NCBI RefSeq assembly: GCF_000407545.1
Contig: NZ_ASWH01000001.1
Coordinates: 1,255,501 to 1,319,500 of the forward strand
Reading direction: 5' to 3'
From: Enterococcus gilvus ATCC BAA-350
Lineage (GTDB): Bacteria > Bacillota > Bacilli > Lactobacillales > Enterococcaceae
Length of the DNA stretch: 64,000 nucleotides
In this document: piece by piece, positions 53,745 through 62,971 of the stretch
Layout: each line of letters begins with the position of its first letter
Position numbering within the stretch: the first letter of the stretch is position 1
Position numbers and translations under genes: made by a program
Notes under the pieces: generated by a model
The model's input: the letters and a program-made list of their open reading frames with translations, nothing else
Told to the model about the DNA's origin: nothing
Databases searched by the model: none

Positions 53745-55079
53745 ATGTTAACTAAAGTATTATTTTTACCTACTGCTCGTTTAACCTTTGATGTCGAACT
53801 TGCAGAAAATATCTACTCTCAAAGTAAAGAATTATTGTTAAATATGGAAGGGATTCAACCAATAATTCCAGAGGGGTTATTGACTGATCCAGATATGTTA
53901 GTAGATTTTATCAATGTGCATGGTCTTGATGCAGATGTCATTTTGTTTCAAGACACAACGTTCACTGACGGAGAATTTATCCAGAATGCGATTGATTTGG
54001 TAAATGTCCCAGTTATTATTTGGGGCTTAAAGGAACCTAGTATTGGTGGACGCTTGCGGTTGAATTCTTTAACCGGTGTGATGAGTACAGCAAATGTTTT
54101 ACACAATAATAAACGTCCATACTTATACACTCGTGGAAATCCTGAGGAAAAAGCAACAAAAATTAATTTAGAAAAACAGATTAATGTTTTATCGGCTATT
54201 AAAAAAGTGAAGAATCTCACCATTGGAGTCATCGGAAATTATCCGGGAGGATTCTTTTTCTCGGGCGCGAATGAAATGGATTTAAGAAATGCCTTTGGTG
54301 TTGATTTGAAACATTACGAACTCCATGATTGGTTTGACTTAGCTAAAGAAGTGAATGAGGAAGAGTATCAGTCAGAAATTGATTTTGCTGAAAAACAAAT
54401 CATTGGGTTAAATAGAACTGATCACACAGTGAAGCGTTTCGCGCAATTTGTTAAAGTAGCCAAAGATTATATTCGAAATGATGGATTAAGCGCTATTGCA
54501 ATGAGATGTTGGCCTGACTTTTTCGTTGAATTAAAAGCTGCACCGTGTGGCGCTTTTTCACAATTGACAGAACAAGGTTTTCCAACTGCCTGTGAAGCCG
54601 ATATTCATGGTTCCCTTTCAATGTATATTTTACAAATGCTTTCAAAAGGTAATGCACCGTATATGGGAGATGTAGTCAACATCGTACCTGAAAACAATTC
54701 TATTATTTTATGGCATTGTGGGTTCGCACCATATTCAATAGCTAATCCAAAAACGGGGGCTACTGCGGGAGTTCATCCAAACAGGAAAATAGGATTAGCA
54801 ATGGACTTCGGCATTAAGCCAGGTGAAGTAACTCTTTTCCGTGTAGGATATGGTCCTGAAGGGTATCGTTTCGTTATTACTAAAGGTAATGCATTAGATG
54901 TTCCGAATTCCTATCTTGGGACATCTGCTGAAATTAAACTAGATAAAGATGCAGATGAGTTCGTGACTTACACAGTCGAACAAGGAATTGAACCTCATTT
55001 TGCGATGATTCATGGTGATGTAACTAAAGAATTAGTCGAAATGGCGCGTGTATTAAATATTGAAACACTTGTATATTAG
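53745..55079 (+). CDS. Fucose/arabinose isomerase-like protein, probable sulfoquinovose isomerase
   Basis: A 444-aa member of the L-fucose isomerase-like family. DVILFQDTTFTDGEF, RCWPDFFVELKAAPCGAFSQ and EADIHGSLSMYILQML contain candidate metal ligands (Glu and Asp in the last, His in ILWHCGFAP). In the sulfo-TAL route sulfoquinovose must be isomerised to 6-deoxy-6-sulfofructose, and this is the only protein in the operon with a suitable sugar-isomerase fold besides the DUF4867 protein. It therefore corresponds best to the enzyme called SftI or SqvD. Confidence 0.72.
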   Translation: MLTKVLFLPTARLTFDVELAENIYSQSKELLLNMEGIQPIIPEGLLTDPDMLVDFINVHGLDADVILFQDTTFTDGEFIQNAIDLVNVPVIIWGLKEPSIGGRLRLNSLTGVMSTANVLHNNKRPYLYTRGNPEEKATKINLEKQINVLSAIKKVKNLTIGVIGNYPGGFFFSGANEMDLRNAFGVDLKHYELHDWFDLAKEVNEEEYQSEIDFAEKQIIGLNRTDHTVKRFAQFVKVAKDYIRNDGLSAIAMRCWPDFFVELKAAPCGAFSQLTEQGFPTACEADIHGSLSMYILQMLSKGNAPYMGDVVNIVPENNSIILWHCGFAPYSIANPKTGATAGVHPNRKIGLAMDFGIKPGEVTLFRVGYGPEGYRFVITKGNALDVPNSYLGTSAEIKLDKDADEFVTYTVEQGIEPHFAMIHGDVTKELVEMARVLNIETLVY

Positions 55080-55091
55080 GAGGAATATATT

Positions 55092-55949
55092 GTGAAATTA
55101 GGATTTGTTGGATTAGGGATTATGGGTGAATCGATGGCCTTAAATCTTGTTAAGAAAAGCAATACTGAAGTATATGTGTTTGATTTTGTGAAAGAAAAAG
55201 TGCAAGAACTTGTGGCCGAAGGCGCGATTGCGGCAAGCAGTGGTAAAGAGGTTGCTGAAAATGCAGATATTGTTTTTACAAGTGTTCCTAAAGCGACCCA
55301 TGTAAAAGCTGTACATGAGGAAATCTATCCAGTTGTAAAAGAAGGGCAAATTTTTGTTGACATGAGCACTATCGCACCAAAAGATTCGATTGCTCTTGGT
55401 GAGGAAATGTCAAAACGCCGAGCCTATTTCTTAGATTCACCAGTAGTAAAATCTAAGCAGGCTGCTATCGATGGAACATTGGGGATTTACGTTGGCGGAC
55501 CAAAAGAGCAGTTTGAAGTAATTAAACCCTTTTTAGAAATGATCGGTAGTGCAGTTGTTTATATGGGAACAAATGGAAAAGGCCTAGTTATGAAAATTTG
55601 CCACAATATGTTAGTTGGTGAAATTCAAAATGGCGTTAATGAAATGATGGTCTTGGCTAATCAAAATGGTATCAATTGGGAAGATTTTTCTGCGGCAATT
55701 GACATTGGCGGTGGAAAAAACTTCTATCTTGAAACAAAAGGAAAAGCAATTGGTACACAAGATTTCACTACAGCTTTTTCAGTTGAAAACATGTATAAGG
55801 ATGTCAATATCGCAGGTGAAATGATTTCTGAACAAGGACTAGATTTACCAGGAACAAAATTGGTTCAGGCAGTATATCAAAGCGCTATGGATAAGGACTT
55901 TGGTGGAGAAGATTTCTCAGCAACTTTTAAAATTGTTTCAGATCAATAA
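55092..55949 (+). CDS. Beta-hydroxyacid dehydrogenase family, probable sulfolactaldehyde reductase
   Basis: A 285-aa NAD(P)H-dependent enzyme with the Rossmann motif GLGIMGESMALNL and the catalytic Lys168 in KGLVMKICHN. In the substrate region the common PVSGG is replaced by SPVVKSKQAA, which may tune it for a sulfonate. It is similar in role to YihU, which reduces sulfolactaldehyde to DHPS. Its product is the substrate of the glycyl radical enzyme upstream, so it links the two halves of the locus. It starts at GTG after AGGAGG and is in the middle of the operon. Confidence 0.83.
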   Translation: MKLGFVGLGIMGESMALNLVKKSNTEVYVFDFVKEKVQELVAEGAIAASSGKEVAENADIVFTSVPKATHVKAVHEEIYPVVKEGQIFVDMSTIAPKDSIALGEEMSKRRAYFLDSPVVKSKQAAIDGTLGIYVGGPKEQFEVIKPFLEMIGSAVVYMGTNGKGLVMKICHNMLVGEIQNGVNEMMVLANQNGINWEDFSAAIDIGGGKNFYLETKGKAIGTQDFTTAFSVENMYKDVNIAGEMISEQGLDLPGTKLVQAVYQSAMDKDFGGEDFSATFKIVSDQ

Positions 55950-55965
55950 AAAAGGAGAATAGTTC

Positions 55966-57996
55966 ATGAAAATGGAAAAGAACGGAAATAGCATCGTTGT
56001 TGATAGCAATACACTAAGTTACAACGACCGTGTGATCTTTGATTGGTCAGTCGATCCAGTAGCGTTTATTGGTCGAGGAGAAGAAGAAGTAGAGATGTAT
56101 CGCGGTAATTTCAAAATTGAAGACTATCTTATTACACGCATACCACTAGATAAAGTTGACTATACTGAGGCCGATGATCAAATCAAATTAAGCTTAAGCT
56201 GTGGGGATAGTAAAGCCGCTTTAGTCATTATTGCGAAGTTTGATGATTTAGGACGATTGGTATTAGCTCTTGAGGGAGATGATAAATCGTATAATCGACT
56301 ATGGCTTCGTTTGGCAGCCAACTCCGACGAAAAAGTTTATGGTTGTGGGGAACAGCTATCTCATTTTAATCTACGTGGCAAACATTTTCCATTGTGGAGC
56401 TCTGAGCCGGGTGTAGGACGTAATAAGGAAACTCTGACCACTTTCTGGGCTGATGTAAAAGACAAAGCTGGTGGTAATTATTATACTACTAACTATCCAG
56501 AAGCTACTTTTGTTTCAACAGAAAAATATTATTGCCATACTAATTCTTATGCATATGCGGATTTTGATTTTCGAAATGATCATTTCCATGAGTTGCAATA
56601 CTGGGAAATCCCGGATTCTCTCGTGTTCGAAACAGCGCCTACTTATAAAAAGTTGATCGAAAAGCTAACTGGATTGTTAGGCCGTCAGCCTCAATTACCA
56701 GAATGGTCAGACAATGGTTTTCTATTAGGTATCCAAGGTGGAACAGATTATGTTTACAATACCGGTAAGAAATTGATTGATAAAGGTGTAAAACTTGCAG
56801 GCTTTTGGTGTCAGGATTGGGAAGGCATCAGAATGACCAGTTTCGGTAAACGGTTATTTTGGAATTGGGAATGGAACGGTGAATTATATCCGGAATTAGA
56901 TAAAAAGATTCATGAATGGAAAGAAAATGAAAACCTTCGATTCATGACATATATCAATCCTTATGTTGCTATTGATGCAAAAATGTATCCAGAAGCTGAT
57001 GCTAAGGGATATTTTGCAAAAAATAAAGATGGTGGCACTTATCAAGTAGATTTCGGAGAGTTTAATTGCGGTGTGGTTGATTTTACTAATCCAGAGGCTT
57101 TCGATTGGTTTAAGAATGTCATTAAAACTGAACTAATCGATTTTGGGTGTGATGGATGGATGGCAGATTTTGGTGAGTATCTACCAACAGATGTCGTACT
57201 CCATGATGGTACTGACCCGATGGTTGCTCACAATAAATGGCCGATGCTTTGGGCAAAATGTAATTATGATGCAGTGCAGGAATCTGGTAAATGGGGAGAG
57301 ATTGTTTACTTTATGCGCGCTGGAGCAACTGGTAGTCAAAAATATTGTCCTTTAATTTGGGCAGGAGATCAAAGTGTGAACTGGAGTCTTGATGACGGGC
57401 TTGCATCTACAATACCGGCAGCACTTTCAGTGGGAATGTCAGGCTGTGGATTAAGCCATAGTGATATCGGCGGATATACAAGTTTACACGGGAATATTCG
57501 TACAAAAGAATTATTTATGCGGTGGGCTGAAATGGGTGCTTTCTTACCGTTCATGAGAAGTCATGAAGGAAATCGTCCTGCAGAAAACTTCCAAGTTTTT
57601 GATGATGATGAAGCTATTGATCACCTAGCGATTTGTACAAATGTTTTTACCGATTTGACAGATTATCGTCGGGCTATTGTTAAGGAAAACTCGGAAAAAG
57701 GTACTCCTGTCCAACGTCCTTTATTTATGGAATATGAGGATGACCAACACGCTTATGATATTCAATATCAATATCTGTTTGGCCCTGATGTTATGGTGGC
57801 ACCTGTTCATGAAGAAGGAAAATCCGAATGGGATGTGTATCTTCCCGAAGATACTTGGGTTCATTTGTGGACCGGAAAAGAATTTAAAGGTGGTAATTAT
57901 ACAGTTGCCTCACCAATTGGTCAGACTCCTGTATTTTATCGTAAAGGCTCAGAATACGCTGAATTATTTGAGTCTATTACAAGTAAATATAAATAA
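55966..57996 (+). CDS. sftG: GH31 sulfoquinovosidase
   Basis: A 676-aa GH31 enzyme. The nucleophile Asp401 in WMADFGEYLP and acid/base Asp468 in WAGDQSVNW are 67 residues apart, the same spacing as Asp405/Asp472 of E. coli YihQ. The QDW segment (284-286 region), Arg296/Trp299 and Tyr504 correspond by position to the sulfonate-binding Arg301/Trp304/Tyr508 of YihQ. It should hydrolyse alpha-sulfoquinovosyl glycerol or diacylglycerol in the cytoplasm, releasing sulfoquinovose. No signal peptide is present, so the permease must import the glycoside. Confidence 0.9.
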   Translation: MKMEKNGNSIVVDSNTLSYNDRVIFDWSVDPVAFIGRGEEEVEMYRGNFKIEDYLITRIPLDKVDYTEADDQIKLSLSCGDSKAALVIIAKFDDLGRLVLALEGDDKSYNRLWLRLAANSDEKVYGCGEQLSHFNLRGKHFPLWSSEPGVGRNKETLTTFWADVKDKAGGNYYTTNYPEATFVSTEKYYCHTNSYAYADFDFRNDHFHELQYWEIPDSLVFETAPTYKKLIEKLTGLLGRQPQLPEWSDNGFLLGIQGGTDYVYNTGKKLIDKGVKLAGFWCQDWEGIRMTSFGKRLFWNWEWNGELYPELDKKIHEWKENENLRFMTYINPYVAIDAKMYPEADAKGYFAKNKDGGTYQVDFGEFNCGVVDFTNPEAFDWFKNVIKTELIDFGCDGWMADFGEYLPTDVVLHDGTDPMVAHNKWPMLWAKCNYDAVQESGKWGEIVYFMRAGATGSQKYCPLIWAGDQSVNWSLDDGLASTIPAALSVGMSGCGLSHSDIGGYTSLHGNIRTKELFMRWAEMGAFLPFMRSHEGNRPAENFQVFDDDEAIDHLAICTNVFTDLTDYRRAIVKENSEKGTPVQRPLFMEYEDDQHAYDIQYQYLFGPDVMVAPVHEEGKSEWDVYLPEDTWVHLWTGKEFKGGNYTVASPIGQTPVFYRKGSEYAELFESITSKYK

Positions 57997-58019
57997 TTTA
58001 AGAAAAGGAAGGTAAAGCA

Positions 58020-58760
58020 ATGGAACTTCATATGATGGTACTGTTTGTATTTTGTCTGGTGATTCTGTTTTCTAATATTATTCAAGGAATCACAGGATTC
58101 GCAGGTACTCTTATTGCTATGCCCTTCCTGCTAATATTGGTTGATTTGGAGACTGCAAAACAGGTTTTAAATGCTTTAGGTATCGTGGGCAGTCTCTGGA
58201 TCATTAGTAAGGACCATGCCTTTGTTAGAGGGGATTTACTGAGGAAAATTATTCCAACTATGGGCATCGGTTTAGCAATAGGTATTATTTGCTACAATTT
58301 TTTTCCGAAAGACGTTTTAATGTATTTACTCCCAGTATTTATCCTATTCATTGGTATTAAAGGTTTATTGGAATCATTCATGAAAAGTAATAAAACAAGA
58401 AAAAAGAAAAATCCAATTGTAAATCTTTTACTTTTGTTAGGAGCTGGAATTGTTCATGGACTCTTTGTTTCTGGAGGTCCTTTACTAGTAACGTTTGCAA
58501 CGAAGGAAATCGATAACAAAAGAGAATTTCGTGCAACTTTATCGGTTGTATGGCTAGTATTAAATTCTCTCATTTTAATTCAAAGTATTATAGCGAAAGC
58601 AATAACAGCTCAAATCGCAACTTATATGGCAATTTCCATTATTCCTCTTCTATTTGGAATAGTGATCGGTGGAATTTTGTTGAAAAAAATGAGTCAGGTA
58701 ACATTTATGCATATCTCATATGCTTTGTTAATATTTTCAGGTATCAGTCTTTTGATATAG
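58020..58760 (+). CDS. TauE/SafE family sulfonate permease (second)
   Basis: A 246-aa polytopic protein with the two TauE half-motifs IIQGITGFAGTLIAMPFLL and GAGIVHGLFVSGGPLLV. It is clearly diverged from the first TauE of this window. Its place in the sulfoglycolysis operon suggests export of DHPS or another C3 sulfonate, which would matter when sulfolactaldehyde is reduced faster than the dehydratase can act. GGAAGG precedes the ATG. Confidence 0.85.
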   Translation: MELHMMVLFVFCLVILFSNIIQGITGFAGTLIAMPFLLILVDLETAKQVLNALGIVGSLWIISKDHAFVRGDLLRKIIPTMGIGLAIGIICYNFFPKDVLMYLLPVFILFIGIKGLLESFMKSNKTRKKKNPIVNLLLLLGAGIVHGLFVSGGPLLVTFATKEIDNKREFRATLSVVWLVLNSLILIQSIIAKAITAQIATYMAISIIPLLFGIVIGGILLKKMSQVTFMHISYALLIFSGISLLI

Positions 58761-58782
58761 ACATCTTTTTGATGTCTTTCCT
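58759..58782 (+). terminator. Weak hairpin between TauE and permease genes
   Basis: AGACATC pairs with GATGTCT over a T5 loop and is followed by TTCCTTT. It may reduce read-through into the permease gene. Confidence 0.5.
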
Positions 58783-58828
58783 TTAGCAAAGAAATGAGAG
58801 CGGTGTCAAAGAATAAGGAGATGAAAAA

Positions 58829-60313
58829 ATGGCAAAAACAGTAATTGTTGATGATGCTCCAAAGTTTGGTATGAAGGATAAAATCGGGTATGCTCTTGGT
58901 GATTTTGGATGTAACTTATCTTTTGTAATGGTTAGTACTTATTTTATGGTCTTTTATGTAACGGTAATGGGAATCAGTCCTGTACATTTTGGATTTATTG
59001 CGTTGGCTTCTCGAGTATGGGATGGCTTGAACGATATTTTTGTGGGTTCAATGGTCGATAGATTACGTCCTAAACCAGGTAAAAGTAAGTTTAAAACTTG
59101 GATGTTCTACGGAAGCATTTTATTGATTTTTGCAACAATTATTATGTTTACACCAATAGAAGCCTTATCGTATGGTGGTCGTCTAGCAATGTGTATGGGA
59201 TCTTATGCTCTGTGGACTCTCGTATATACCGCGGTGAATGTTCCTTATGGTTCAATGGCTTCGGTTATCACAACGGATGGTGTTGAACGTGCTGAGTTAT
59301 CAAAGTACCGTGCACTTGGTAGTCTACTAGGGAATGTACCTGCAGGTGTCGTACTTCCATTAGTTCTTTATAATGCACAATCTGGAGATCCAATTTTTTC
59401 TCGTTTTATTCCTACAGCGATCGTTATGGGATTGATGGGAACAGTTTGTATTCAAGCGTGTGCGAAAATGTGTACAGAACGTATCGTTCGAGTGGAAGAG
59501 CCTACAGATACAAATCAGTCACGAGGGAATTTCTTTAAGACATTCTTTTCAGCTATGTCAAGCCGTCCAATGATTGGTTTGATAATTGCAACCTGTGCTT
59601 TATTGATGTTATTACAATCAAATAACGCAACGAATCAATACGTATTCATGTTGCATTACCAAAGAACAGACTTGTTGAGCTTGACTATGATGTTATCTTA
59701 TATTCCCCAAATTTTGATGATGATTTTCTTAACACCATTAGTTAAAAAGATTGGTAAGAAGAATTTGATTACGTACCCATTTATTGGTGTAGTTGCAGTT
59801 GCAGCCTTTATGATGATTACTCCTATGGATAATCCATATGTTTGGATTGCGTGTCAATTTTTCATTGGTTTATTGCAAGGTGCTTTTGTTATGTTAATGT
59901 GGGCGCTGATCTCGGATATTATTGATTACATGGAAGCTCGGACTGGCAGACGTGAAGAAGGAACCGTTTATTCATCGGTTACTCTATTCCGTAAATTTGC
60001 ATCAGGATTTGGTCAAGTAGTAATTGGTACTGGTTTATCTGCTGTTGGTTATAACGAAACAGTCAACGTTGCTCAACAGGCTGCCGGAGTAGGTAGTGGT
60101 GTGAAAACGTTTGCCGCGTTGTTGCTTTTAATTGGTGGAGCAATTATCTTCTGCTCAATGAAATTTATCTATAACTTAGATGATGAAAAAATGAAGGAAG
60201 TTGAAGCGAAGTTGAATCACGAACCGGAAGTAGAAACAGAAGCAGCAATGATTATGGAATCAATTGCTGAATCAAATCAAAGTAATGAAATCATGAAAGA
60301 ACCAAATGCTTGA
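58829..60313 (+). CDS. GPH/MFS sugar permease (YihO/YihP-like), probable sulfoquinovose importer
   Basis: A 494-aa glycoside-pentoside-hexuronide cation symporter with twelve spans. The family signature around ASRVWDGLNDIFVGSMVD and the loop RPKPGKSKFKTW are intact, and MWALISDIIDYMEARTGRRE matches the second half. YihO of the E. coli sulfoglycolysis locus belongs to the same family. It should import sulfoquinovose or sulfoquinovosyl glycerol with a cation. The C-terminal 40 residues are acidic and cytoplasmic. It ends the sulfonate locus. Confidence 0.86.
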   Translation: MAKTVIVDDAPKFGMKDKIGYALGDFGCNLSFVMVSTYFMVFYVTVMGISPVHFGFIALASRVWDGLNDIFVGSMVDRLRPKPGKSKFKTWMFYGSILLIFATIIMFTPIEALSYGGRLAMCMGSYALWTLVYTAVNVPYGSMASVITTDGVERAELSKYRALGSLLGNVPAGVVLPLVLYNAQSGDPIFSRFIPTAIVMGLMGTVCIQACAKMCTERIVRVEEPTDTNQSRGNFFKTFFSAMSSRPMIGLIIATCALLMLLQSNNATNQYVFMLHYQRTDLLSLTMMLSYIPQILMMIFLTPLVKKIGKKNLITYPFIGVVAVAAFMMITPMDNPYVWIACQFFIGLLQGAFVMLMWALISDIIDYMEARTGRREEGTVYSSVTLFRKFASGFGQVVIGTGLSAVGYNETVNVAQQAAGVGSGVKTFAALLLLIGGAIIFCSMKFIYNLDDEKMKEVEAKLNHEPEVETEAAMIMESIAESNQSNEIMKEPNA

Positions 60314-60534
60314 AAAGATAAGAAAGAATAAATGTTTTATCGATTTTATTTTTCTGTGCCTTTAACAAATGGTCACTAGCAAGTGAAAACTTCGATTGTA
60401 ATAGTAGATTATTCAAGAAAAGGTTTGAAAGAAATAAATGATTTCAGATAGTTTCTGAGAAAGAAAGTGACAAATATAAAATAGGATAATATTTTCTTGA
60501 ATAGTTCCACCCAACTAAATTATCTTCACATTGG

Positions 60535-60561
60535 GCTCCAGTCACCCCCTGGGGCTTTTTT
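60535..60561 (+). terminator. Terminator of the sulfoglycolysis operon
   Basis: GCTCCAG pairs with CTGGGGC (one G-T pair) and is followed by TTTTTTT. Confidence 0.8.
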
Positions 60562-60841
60562 TATTTTAGTAAATAATTTTTGCACGAAATTCTCCTTTCC
60601 AAAAGAGATAAGCGTTATTAATTTAGTGATAAGAGGGGAATGGCTATATTTACAAATCATATGATATAGAATCAAAAAAACCGAGGAAATTTGAGATATT
60701 TCTATGATTTTAAAATCGAAAAGACCTGATAAGTTAGCGACGAAAATCTAAATTTATCCAATTATTTGTAGAAAATGCACGTTAATTATTCATTTCACGA
60801 GGATCGAAAAAAATAAATTTAAACCTTAATAAACTGTTCGC

Positions 60842-60871
60842 TTTACAAACTAGAACATATGTTCGTATAAT
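60842..60871 (+). promoter_or_regulatory. SOS promoter with LexA/DinR box
   Basis: GAACATATGTTC (60853-60864) matches the Gram-positive LexA box GAAC-N4-GTTC exactly and lies between TTTACA (60842-60847) and TATAAT (60866-60871). The following repair genes should be induced by DNA damage. Confidence 0.85.
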
Positions 60872-60889
60872 GTTCTTGAGGTGAAGAAA

Positions 60890-62241
60890 ATGGAGAAGCC
60901 TAATTTCAGATATGAACTTGAACCGCACGGAGATTATGCCTTTATTGATATGAAGTCTTTTACGCGAGCTGCGAACTAGTTTCTCGAAAATTGCATCCAT
61001 TACGTGATCTATTGATCGTGATGAGTACGGCTGATAATACGAGTGGATTAATTCTGGCTAGTTCACCAGCAGCGAAAAAAATATTAGGAATTCGTAATGT
61101 CGCAAGAAAATGGGAACTCCCTACTCCAGAAGAAAATCCTGCGGTAAAAAACTTAATAGTTGTGCCTCCTCGAATGCGATATTACATTTCAGAAAATTTG
61201 AAGATTCAAAATGTGGTACGTAATTATGCACCCGATAAGGACATAATGTGGTATAGCATTGACGAGTGCGTAGTGGATTTGACCCAAAGCTTGAATTACT
61301 TTGTTCCAGACTCAAGTTTGAATCGTGCACAAAAATTAGATATCGTATCGCAACGAATTCAACAAGATATTTTACGAGCAACTGGAATTTTCAGTACCGT
61401 GGGCATGTCGAATAGTAACCCTTTATTGGCGAAGCTAGCTTTGGATAATGAAGCAAAGAAAAATCATAATATGCGTGCTCTTTGGAATTATCGTGATGTA
61501 CAAACAAAGGTTTGGTCAATACCTGAAATGGATGATTTTTGGGGGATCGGTGGACGCATGAAGCGAAATCTTGAGTTTATGCAAATTAAATCTATTAAGG
61601 ATTTGGCTAATGCTTCTCCTGAACGATTACATAGAAAGTTCGGAATAATGGGTCTCCAGTTGTATCATCATGCAAATGGTATTGATCGTTCTAAGCTGCA
61701 AAAACCATATGTTGCAAAATCAAAAAATATTGGAAATAGCCAAGTTCTACCGCGAGACTATCGTGGCGATGAAATACCACTTGTAGTACGTGAGATGGCC
61801 GAACAAGTTGCTATCAGATTAAGACGTGAGGGTGCAAAAACCACAACTGTTCACCTTTTTATTGGTTATAGCAAAGATGAAGGAAAAAGAGGGTTTGGTC
61901 GCCAAACAAAAATATCTGCTACTAATGATACACAGCAATTAGCTGAATCATTGTTGTTTTTATTCAATAAATTTTATGATGGTCGGAGTTTCATTCGTAA
62001 CATCGGTGTCACCTATTCAAATTTGGTTTATGACGGTGGCGATCAACTTGATCTTTTTGAAGATCCGTTCGAGCAAGAGAAGAGAATTAAGATTGATCAA
62101 GTGACAGATAAAATTCGAGAAAAGTATGGTTTTGTCAGTATTGTACGAGCCAGCTCAACATTGGAAAACGGACGCAGTATTAAGAGAGCAGGGCTTGTCG
62201 GTGGTCACAATGGCGGCGCCGGTGGACTAGATGGACTTTAA
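60890..62241 (+). pseudogene. umuC: Y-family DNA polymerase (UmuC-like) with an N-terminal frameshift
   Basis: The frame from ATG 60890 reads up to FIDMKSFTRAAN and stops. The expected DMKSFYASCE motif continues in another frame from CELVSRKLHPLRD onward, through YSIDECVVDL with catalytic acidic residues, to residue 416 of the main frame. One T is missing in the T4 run at 60958-60961; five Ts would restore the full protein. The break removes the first catalytic Asp from the rest of the protein, so it is inactive unless this is a sequencing error in a homopolymer. Such genes give mutagenic UV tolerance on enterococcal mobile elements. Confidence 0.88.
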
Positions 62242-62262
62242 AATTGAGGGGGATGATTTATA

Positions 62263-62667
62263 ATGGGCGAAACATTCATGGCGTATCATCCTGATCCATA
62301 TGTTCGTGATTATGATGATCGTGGTATGGCAAAGTGGATGGGCTTTTATTTAAGTGAGCACACATCTGAAATGAAAAAGGATAACACAATTAGAAATAAA
62401 ATTTGGTTTCGAAAGGAACAGATGAATGATCTTGAGATTGGTGAGACATTGGACACTGCATTTAAAAATCGTTGCACAGTAATTATTCAAACGGCTGAAT
62501 TAGATAGTGAAGGATTGGCATTTGAAGATATTATTGGAGTCGTTGAAGGATTTAATGATAATACCCTTTATATTTCAGACGTTGATCTTGGTGTGCAACT
62601 GGTATCCATTGATGCAATAAATAATATTCGGATTGCTACACAGGAGAAATGGAGTTGGATCTCCTGA
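62263..62667 (+). CDS. YolD-like family protein
   Basis: A 134-aa protein with the YolD-like core (YDDRGMAKWMGFYLSEHT near the start and VVEGFNDNTLYISD near the end). YolD-like proteins usually accompany UmuC-type polymerases in the Bacilli and are thought to support or regulate them. It lies 21 bp after umuC behind the same SOS promoter. GAGGGGGATGA is the ribosome binding site. Its stop shares bases with the start of the next gene. Confidence 0.86.
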   Translation: MGETFMAYHPDPYVRDYDDRGMAKWMGFYLSEHTSEMKKDNTIRNKIWFRKEQMNDLEIGETLDTAFKNRCTVIIQTAELDSEGLAFEDIIGVVEGFNDNTLYISDVDLGVQLVSIDAINNIRIATQEKWSWIS

Positions 62668-62966
62668 TGCTTAACACAGATGGCTTAGAGTTTGATTACC
62701 ACACGGAAAATTCTGAGAAATTTACTAAGGATTTTATGAATTATGTCATCACGGACGTTCCGCTTTTTGCTTTACAGGATGAGCTCTTGTACTTGATGCA
62801 TAAACGACAAATGACTAGCTTCCGAATCATTGGTTATAAATGCGTTGACGGTCAAGATCATACTTTTTATTTTGATGTCCGAACGATTAGTGAAAATTCT
62901 CGCATCAAAGTATACAGTTACAAAGGAATTGATTTGGAACGCCGTGGTTTATTAGGAAAGGGATGA
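62667..62966 (+). CDS. Small protein of the umuC-yolD cassette (DUF5960-like)
   Basis: A 99-aa acidic protein (MLNTDGLEFDYHTENSEKF onward) with no membrane segment. It resembles a small family that I associate with UmuC-YolD cassettes of lactic acid bacteria, but the name DUF5960 is from memory. I chose the ATG at 62667, which overlaps the YolD stop (TGATG). The in-frame ATG at 62649 sits only 2 bp after AGGAG and is less likely. The function is unknown, probably related to damage tolerance by context. Confidence 0.65.
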   Translation: MLNTDGLEFDYHTENSEKFTKDFMNYVITDVPLFALQDELLYLMHKRQMTSFRIIGYKCVDGQDHTFYFDVRTISENSRIKVYSYKGIDLERRGLLGKG

Positions 62967-62971
62967 TTGAA

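Larger units (their letters stand above)
60314..60889. other. Intergenic region between sulfonate and UV-resistance genes
   Basis: No gene is seen in these 576 bp. It holds the terminator at 60535-60561 and the SOS promoter at 60842-60871. The remainder is AT-rich and shows no repeat or RNA I can name. Confidence 0.6.
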
